Assembly: GCA_026874595.1 (NCBI GenBank)
Contig: CM049310.1
Location: 16,962,058 to 17,026,057 of the forward strand
Length of the DNA stretch: 64,000 nucleotides
From: Sipunculus nudus
Taxonomy: Eukaryota > Annelida > Sipuncula > Golfingiida > Sipunculidae
Direction: 5' to 3'
Both the position numbers and the translations under genes were made by a program. The stretch's first letter is position 1; each line of letters starts with the position of its first letter. Under the pieces are notes generated by a model that did not search any database, was not told where the DNA came from, and saw nothing but the letters and a program-made list of their open reading frames with translations. Positions 57,323-64,000 of this stretch are shown here, in pieces.

Positions 57323-57449
57323 TATAACGTATTACTCTGAAGAAAAACAACACTGTTAATTCACAACAGTCTGTTTCACGGGATGCGACCCGATCATCAG
57401 GTGAATGTGGTTAGAATGAAGCTAACGGCGTGGTTTATAACGTATTACT
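57323..57449 (-). mobile_element. 99-bp retro-insertion carrying a hammerhead ribozyme
   Basis: A 14-bp sequence, TATAACGTATTACT, occurs at 57323-57336 and again at 57436-57449, enclosing 99 bp that begin CTGAAGAAAAACAACACTG and end GCTAACGGCGTGGTT. Long, variable-length target duplications of this kind come from target-primed reverse transcription. Nearly the same segment, minus its right-hand 18 bases, occurs at 1376-1452. Short, truncated insertions with a hammerhead are known for Penelope-like retroelements, and hammerheads also occur in small non-autonomous retrozymes. No reverse transcriptase or GIY-YIG sequence is nearby, so the parent cannot be named with certainty. Confidence 0.72.
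57359..57406 (-). ncRNA. Hammerhead-type self-cleaving ribozyme
   Basis: On the minus strand the parts come in hammerhead order. Stem I 5' strand is ATTCAC (57406-57401), then the core CTGATGA (57400-57394). Stem II is a CGGG/CCCG hairpin with a six-base loop and a U-U at its base. GAAA follows (57377-57374). Stem III is short: ACA and UGU pair with loop GAC (57374-57366). Position 17 is U (57365), and the stem I 3' strand GUGAAU (57364-57359) is exactly complementary to AUUCAC. Further out, CAC/GUG and AA/UU can extend stem I around an unpaired UAACA, as in natural type I hammerheads. Odd points are a GUU cleavage triplet, where GUC is commonest, the U-U pair at 10.1-11.1, and a very short stem III, which often means activity mainly as a dimer. 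Confidence 0.65.
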
Positions 57450-58369
57450 TATCTAGTCGTCAAATATAATTTACCTGTCTATAGTCCCTGTGCCATATTT
57501 TTCGTGCCGATAAATAAACCTGGCACTGGTAGTAAAGCTCGCAGGATCTAACAGTTTACTGAGCCATGCTCTTGGTGACGCACGATGAGGAGCATTATGA
57601 TAACTCAAATTAAATGCTGAAATGTCTCAATGACTTGAGAAATGGTTGTCAATGTTGATTCAGGAGATCGTAATATTCGATATAGTTGTAAATAATAGTA
57701 GATCTTTATGGCCAAGTACCGATTATTGATAAATAGGGACAATTAACCACTACGAGAGGTTCTCTTTGTCCGTTAATTCATGTGAAAGCAAACATAATCT
57801 GTCTTCTCTTCAGCTGATTGTCTCCGGCACTGCGGTCTCTTTATTGCGTTATCAATAACTTTTGTTGATACCAGTCTCAAATATTGTCTTGGGAATATGG
57901 CTCAACTAATATTTGCAGGAACCCCTAATACGTTATGTCGTATTATCACTGCTGAATGGTGCTTTGCATAACACAAACAGTATTAATCATAAAACATATC
58001 GGAATGGTAGTTATTAAAAACAGTTAATTGGCTTGACAGCAACGCTATAGCCATTTCTAATCAATTAAAGATTCAAGCATGGAATGCGGACCTACACTTA
58101 ATATAAGAACATATTAATACAGAATATATGCATTAATAAAACAAGTAAACGATCAAAGATTTAAAAGAGGAACCGATACCGGAGAAATAAAAAAAAATCG
58201 GAAAATGTTAATTATATTGAAAACTTATTGATACTCATACACTTCAACAAAGCCCATAACCTATTATATTAAAAAATATAAACAAATATTCAACCTTGGG
58301 AAATTCAGAAAATAAGATAATTTAATAAGTGTAAATAATTAAAAACTAAAAACATACCGTTGAGACAGT
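57450..58369. other. No recognised gene
   Basis: Unique AT-rich sequence. At about 58225-58260 TTATTGATACTCATACACTT precedes AAAGCCC and echoes 31205-31235 (TTGACTTATACACTTCACCA), so a shared repeat may flank both minisatellite-related loci. Confidence 0.4.
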
Positions 58370-58450
58370 AATCTGAAATCGTTGGGGGAAAGGAAGAAAT
58401 CAATTTCAAATCATTCCTCGGGGGTAATCTGTTTACCCCCCCCCCCGTTA
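58370..58450. repeat. Degenerate relative of the 31-kb minisatellite
   Basis: GTAATCTGAAATCGTTGGGG and AGAAATCAATTTCAAATCAT, then CGGGGGTAATCTG, match the minisatellite unit type in order, with decay. It ends in a poly(C) run that pairs with GGGGTAA as a short hairpin. Confidence 0.6.
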
Positions 58451-59387
58451 AAAGCGTGGTATAATTGAAATCGTAACACTAGCTTAATTGCGAATTTCCC
58501 GTGTATTCAAAACAGACCTTTGTGTTCTGTGCAAGGGTCAAAATTACATAAGTTGCCCTAGAACACAAATTTGCAATCTGCGTAACTAAAAACATTTTTT
58601 CCTGCCAACGCACGCTAATTATATATAGCTGTCATAAATAAAAAGGATAATTTTATTTGTGCTCCAACCTTTCATTTTTAAATAAGGGTTATTTTTATTT
58701 GAATTGTGTATTTCACAGTACCTCCAAAATTAACAGTATGGAGTTTAAAGTCGGCTTCTATCGGCAAGTTATAAATTTTAACATTGCGTAATCCATTTCC
58801 AAATTAGGATTCATCTGGATTTATTCATCACCTTTATGAGCTGCTACGGCCAGTCAGTGTTGTAAAAAAAACGTTGCACCAGTTGCATACCCAGTGGTTC
58901 AACATAAGACAACATATAGTTCACACCATAGTTCTGCCGCTGTAGCCGCATCCTCAGAGACAGCAAGAGGATCTTGGTTTATTCTCCATCCTTCCCTGCA
59001 GCTTCTCTTTAGGTCTGTTGGGTGTTTCTGCTACCTGCAGATAATGGATGATATATGCGGCCTTGCAGGTGCCCGTTAACGGTCCAAACAGTATATTACT
59101 CCTCTGTGAAGAATGTCTAACCCTATCAAAGAGGGACTCGGATTTATTGCTAAATTCTAGGGTCAGGCACTATCGTCAATTTTCAGCTTCAAAGAACCGT
59201 ATTCCGGGTAAGGAAGTAATATGAATGTTTTATATACCACACGCCTGATGCATGTTAAACGCTGTAAACAATCTGTTGTTTTACTCTGTAAGAAAAAGGG
59301 CAGGGGCCGTGTATATTTGCCATATTTTTAAGCAATTTTTATAATTATTATCATTATATTGTCATTGTTATATTTTGAAGAGGACCA

Positions 59388-59450
59388 TGATGATGATGAT
59401 GATGACGATAATCATCATCATTATTATTATTATTGTTATTATTATTTCAT
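59388..59450. repeat. (GAT)n-(ATT)n microsatellite
   Basis: GATGATGATGATGATGACGA followed by ATCATCATCATTATTATTAT, a GAT run meeting its inverse. Confidence 0.95.
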
Positions 59451-60030
59451 TATTGCCATTATGACTATTTTTTTATTTTTTCCCGTCATTTATGTTGGAT
59501 CCTTATACATGTTTTTGATACTAATTTTTATTATTTGCTATTTTTTATATCATGTTTTTTCTGCATGTATTCATATTGTCTCTAATTAGAGAGGTGTTAG
59601 TGACCAGGCATTTCAATTCAGATAATTTTAAATAATTAATCAATTCAGTTAATATTTTTTGTCGCTCTAAATTTCATAATACAATGCAAATTAATGTTCT
59701 TTTTCCATCTTCAGGAATTTTTTTTAATTTCCGTAATTGCATTTTTTACCTAATTTACATTTGAATATGGACCAGGTAATATTTTGAAAAAAGAAAGCTA
59801 CATATATATTTGCATATGGTATAGTCCTGGGCTATGTCTTGTATCAAACCGATCATTAAGTAGTTAAAATGTTGACCTTTCGTGCTCTTCATTAAAATTG
59901 CTCGGAGGATTAAATTTCTAAGAGTGGTCTACATTTGCTATATTTAAAATCGAGATTTGGTAATTTTACCTCCGTATGGAGAAACTTGATACATTATGAT
60001 TGAGGAGACTTGCTTATTCAATCAAACCAG

Positions 60031-60147
60031 AAATAAACAGTTGAACTGGAACTGAATTAAACCGTTGAATGGAACAGAAATAAACAGTTGACCTGGAACT
60101 TAAATTAACAGTTGAACTGAAACAGAAATAAACGGTTGACAAAGAAA
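60031..60147. repeat. 23-bp tandem repeat, 5 copies
   Basis: The unit AAATAAACAGTTGAACTGGA plus ACT repeats at about 60031, 60054, 60077, 60102 and 60125 with substitutions and small indels. It abuts a (TA)n tract after a short gap. Confidence 0.8.
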
Positions 60148-60171
60148 TATATTCAGTGGAGATAGTAACAG

Positions 60172-60172
<1 letters not shown>

Positions 60173-60214
<42 letters not shown>
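60173..60214. repeat. (TA)n microsatellite
   Basis: A pure TA run. Confidence 0.95.
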
Positions 60215-60218
<4 letters not shown>

Positions 60219-61744
60219 AATATACCAGTAACAGCATATGCGTTGGCAATTATGTCAAAACAACAGGACAAAACGCTTTGAAGGCTCCCAGCATTTTTGT
60301 GGCAGCTGTTTTCTGCTTGATATATAACCATTTTAGTGGGATATTATTTGACAGTAAACCCTATATATTTTTACTTTAACATCTAATCTTTGTAAATAGA
60401 AAACTTAACTACCCCATGATGTGATATCAGAATATTTTCATGTGAAAATGGGAACATAACAAATTCAATCCATTCCTGTTATTTTACAAAAGCCAGAAAT
60501 GTTGGGATATTGAGTTCTACATTACCCATAAGCGAAGACAGTTTGTTGAAATAGATCTTATCTAATCTTACTTGGAAGATCTTTTTCCACTGGGTATACA
60601 TCCAATAAATGTCTGCTTTGCCATAATAATAGTAAACCAGGTATTACTGCATTATTTTCCAACATTTATTGTCAGTTTAGAACCAAATACATCACATTTC
60701 CTCGAATTGAAGTCTAGTTTGGCTGTTCTAAATTGGTATCCTTCAATACGAAGAATCCTGCCAGACTCAACTGGAAAATGATCGAGATAAACTGGATTTT
60801 TCCATTTATTAGAGCACAGGCCTTGGCTGTATGTCTGGATGGAACAACTAGGGTAGCTTTAAATCTTATTTCGCACACCATATACGGCTGACTGCCGAGA
60901 AGGCCGAAAGGACATTTCGCTTAATATGGTGTTCAGTGGCAGGCGGCGTTAACGTCTGTGGAGGAAAATGAGTCTATTACGTCAAGAACGCAGACCCACA
61001 ATAGAAGACTGATTACATTTGCTAAACTTGATTACAACTTGCATTGCAAGCAATCAGGCTAGATGTTCTGTGCTTTTTGCTCATGTATCTGTCTTTTTAC
61101 GTTTTCCTGGTAATAGCTTTCTGAAAAAGAAATACAATTCCCAACAGTTTTCGTTTTGTATTGACTAGTCCGGTTTTGGTACCGATTTGATATTATACAA
61201 AGGCAAAAAAGACAAACCCTGCAGGGTGATGTGAATTACTTTTTATTTAATCTAAACGATTTGTGTTAGAAACTGTACTACAGGAATCAGAGAAAAAAAA
61301 GTTTTTATTTACCTGTTTCCGGAATAATCTGGAGTTTTGTATTCAATAAGATATTTTTTATTTTATATTTACCAGGTAACATGGGTACTGGTATTCCTCG
61401 CTTAATGTTTACGTATTTACATATATGGTATAAACGGACAACTAAAGATTATTTCAGGAGGGTATTAAGGATTATTTAAAAAGCGGCAGGATTACCCATT
61501 TTGTTTTTTGTTTTACTTAAACTAAAAGTTATTACCAACTGGTATCATTTGGCAACAGGACGAACTGGCACGTACTTTGTATTAGTATAGCGATTACTTT
61601 ATATTTCTGTTATTTTTTTCCGAAGCAAAGTCCAATTTGTATTTTTATTTTGTATTCCTTCGGCAATAACACGTACAAATAGAAATTTGTTCCTGTTACG
61701 ATTTTAAAGTAAAATATAGTCAATTTGTCAGGTCCATTAGGACT

Positions 61745-61995
61745 TATTATTGATAGTCGTGTGGTTAGAAGTCGACTGTCTTAACTGGGACCCAGGTTCG
61801 ATCCCCGGCGTGAATACGAGAGTAGTTTGTTGCGGCCGTCCAAGGTCGGTGGTTTTCCTGAGTTTATTGCTTCTGAAGGCAACCATCTGTGCCATGGAGA
61901 GTGCCATGCATTTGTAATTAAAACTATTTGTTCAGTCCATATACTATAAATAGCCTGCAGATTATCAATGGTGGGTAAGTTACCAGTTATTGCAT
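61745..61995 (+). mobile_element. tRNA-derived SINE, family D
   Basis: The head has TAGTCGTGTGGTTAGAAGTC (box A region, 61754) and a perfect box B, GGTTCGATCCC (61795-61805), 40 bp apart as in a tRNA. The body reads GGCCGTCCAAGGTCGGTGGT then TTTCCTGAGTTTATTGCTTC, which has the flavour of metazoan SINE core domains. The 3' limit is not clear. The acceptor stem does not close, so it is not a functional tRNA gene. Confidence 0.7.
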
Positions 61996-62419
61996 TGAAA
62001 AATGCCTTACATGAAAGCTCCACCTTCTTTTAGAATTCTGGGTTCTGCTGGTGACAGTCTGGAGGTACAATATGGCATATAGGCAAATTTTCAGTATTTA
62101 TGTTTGTACTTAAGTTGCTTAGCAGCGTAATTTAGTGTTCTATATAGATTTAGCAAATGAGAGTTATTTCCATACATGTTAAGACATTGTCGAAATCCTT
62201 GAAGAGAATTGAAGAGCAATTAATTATTGTTAATACGAAATATTTAAATCAATAATTAGAAAGAGACATAATGCATCTCGTACATAATGGAAAAATAAGT
62301 GACTTACAAACATCCCTGTGTAGATTTGCTTTGACATAGCAGCAAAATTAAGGCATGCAGCTCAGTTTTTGAGCTGGGTTCATATGCAAACGTTGTTTGA
62401 ATCTTTACACGTGTAAGAT
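61996..62419. other. No recognised gene
   Basis: Unique AT-rich sequence. Confidence 0.5.
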
Positions 62420-62798
62420 TTTTTTATAAAATTGTAGGTATCCGCCTCCCAATTGTGGGTAACCGTTAGCTTAACTAAGTATGTACATCATTAGTATTCC
62501 ATTATTGATTGCACACGCTTCCACTGGATTTATATCCTGATGTTATCACTCCCCGCTGACTACTGCATCTGCGTTCCCTGGGTGTGTACTCGTCCCCATT
62601 GCTTGGTCGTAAAACCAAGGAACACTTGTATGTTGGTGAAACGCAGCCGTGGGGCCCGGCCTTCCAATTAAGCCTGCAGAACGCTCACCCTGGGTGGGGA
62701 CCGCCCGTGACAAATCTGACCGACTCGGCTGAGATTTGAACTCACGATCTCCCGGCTTTGAGTCCTGTGCTCTACCCCTGGAACACAGAAACCGGTCC
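62420..62798 (-). mobile_element. tRNA-derived SINE, family A, copy 3
   Basis: A full-length minus-strand copy. The head is AGGGGTAGAGCACAGGACTC with box B GTTCAAATC (62742-62734). The body CCCCACCCAGGGTGAGCGTT, CACACCCAGGGAACGCAGAT and GATATAAATCCAGTGGAAGC is followed by the 3' end GGAGGCGGATACCTACAATT and a T/A tail. It keeps a nearly intact promoter, although box B has CAAA for CGAA. Confidence 0.85.
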
Positions 62799-64000
62799 AC
62801 ACCTACTGATTTAACTCAATTATCTTTTCAGGTACAACGGGCTAATGTCTGAATCGGAAGTTGATATACGCCGAATCAACTGAAGGTAAGTTCATTAATT
62901 CTTTATTTATGGCTTTCCATTAACACTCATGTCACAGGCCCGTAATAAAGATAAGGTGCATTACGTTAATAATGCATCCAACCTGATAACACAATAAGTG
63001 CAATATTGATTCGTTAATGATCGTTGGTGAGTAGACTCATGGATTTTACATGAACTCGATGGACGCATCAGCCCAAGACAATATCAGATAATACATCCGG
63101 GGCCCTAAAACCGGAAAAACCAAGGTCACTGGAAGATAATGCCTGGAAGCCTCGTACCCGCATACTTATATATAACGAAGACGCATTGGAATATGATGTA
63201 AAATTAAAGGTGTAAGGAATACTACAAAGATCTTATTTTCATAATTAAACATTTACATCTGCAATCAATCGTTATAAATAAAGGCTTTTTTGCCTCAAAT
63301 GTATCGTCCAATATTAAATTCAAATAAAAGCCGACCAATCATGCACAAAAAGAAAAACGTGCAAAATATTAATTATATTTCATGTATATTAGAAAAATAT
63401 TTTAAAAAATTATTAGAAAAAATAAAAGTAACATTAACAACCGTGAATCTGCCATAGTATGTATTAAATATCGATCATGATACAGGATAACCTTATCACA
63501 GAATAAATGTATAACAGAAGGTTTAAAGCAACCCATGCGTCAGGTATATATGTTACGCTTGGAATCTCTATCTTATATAGGTATAGATTGACCCTTATTC
63601 CGTATGACCTCGTAATCGACATACACTGACATGTTCCTTATTTCCTTGTCATGTTCCATTAAGAAGACATAAATATAACTCCAGGTTTGAACCTGAATCA
63701 TATACGGGGGAGGCTTATTCTATTTATTTCCGCAACATGCCACCTACAATCTGGCTGAACAGCAATAACCTGACGACCCATACGGCTTGCACGTCAATAT
63801 TTTATCCAATTAAATCCTAATGGGATGACGACTTCATTTGTCTTTAAAAGACAACGTCTCATGGTTTGTTTAACATTAGCAAGCATTGTCCTACATATCA
63901 CTTCACAAGTATAATTCACTTACGTAACGAGTATGTAGAGAGACCGGTAGAGTATAGCGGGTATCCGAAAATTGCGAGCAGGGGTTGCACCGAAATCGAA
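62799..64000. other. No recognised gene
   Basis: Unique AT-rich sequence to the right edge; nothing recognised. Confidence 0.5.

Larger units (their letters stand above)
58451..61744. other. No recognised gene; several simple repeats
   Basis: AT-rich unique DNA with (GAT)n/(ATT)n at 59388-59450, a 23-bp tandem repeat at 60031-60147 and (TA)n at 60173-60214. Open frames through these are by-products. Confidence 0.45.

Noticed and set aside
61745-61830. Possible functional tRNA gene
   Set aside because: Good B box, but the acceptor stem does not pair and a SINE-like body follows.

Overview
The window reads as nuclear DNA from an invertebrate animal, most likely a marine lophotrochozoan such as a mollusc. 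That guess rests on its AT-rich, repeat-dense character, the mix of L1/Tx1-like and CR1/L2-like LINE relics with several tRNA-derived SINEs, and abundant (TA)n and poly(G/C) tracts. Nothing looks bacterial: there are no operons, no long unique ORFs and no rRNA or functional tRNA genes. I could not recognise a single confident host protein-coding exon, so the window is probably intergenic or lies inside a large intron.

Layout. 0-5 kb is a transposon graveyard: a broken L1/Tx1-like reverse transcriptase (minus strand, off the left edge), then a three-deep nest in which a hAT-type DNA element (1051-3252, 8-bp target duplication) holds a dead CR1/L2-like LINE, which holds a tRNA-derived SINE. More SINE relics lie near 4.0-4.4 kb. 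5-31 kb is mostly unique AT-rich DNA with scattered elements: solo LTRs at 8.6 and 21.2 kb, small MITEs at 16.6 and 24.9 kb, a Helitron-like end at 20.25 kb and a CAGA-rich low-complexity block at 23.7-24.4 kb. 31-36.6 kb holds a 16-copy minisatellite with a palindromic core, a hAT-like MITE, a foldback element with a perfect 31-bp inverted repeat, a solo LTR, and a SINE beside another copy of the hAT element. 38.5 kb has a dense cluster of transcription-factor-like motifs. 40.3-42.2 kb is a satellite of about 338 bp per unit. 44-51.6 kb holds a complete 424-bp hAT relative, a second Helitron-like copy, a roughly 25-copy 37-bp minisatellite and another solo LTR. 55.9-57.5 kb has a fifth solo LTR and a 99-bp insertion that carries a hammerhead-ribozyme fold and is flanked by a 14-bp direct repeat. 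61.7-62.8 kb has two more SINEs.

How the parts relate. Five LTRs of one family (8633, 21233, 34861, 50835, 55943) are all solo, each bounded by a 4-bp target duplication, with no internal region anywhere in the window. One non-autonomous hAT family occurs three times and one long SINE family four times. The most unusual item is the hammerhead-type ribozyme insertion at 57.34-57.43 kb, with a decayed sister at 1.38-1.45 kb. Only sequence reading was possible: family names are by motif, and no alignment, folding or database search was run.
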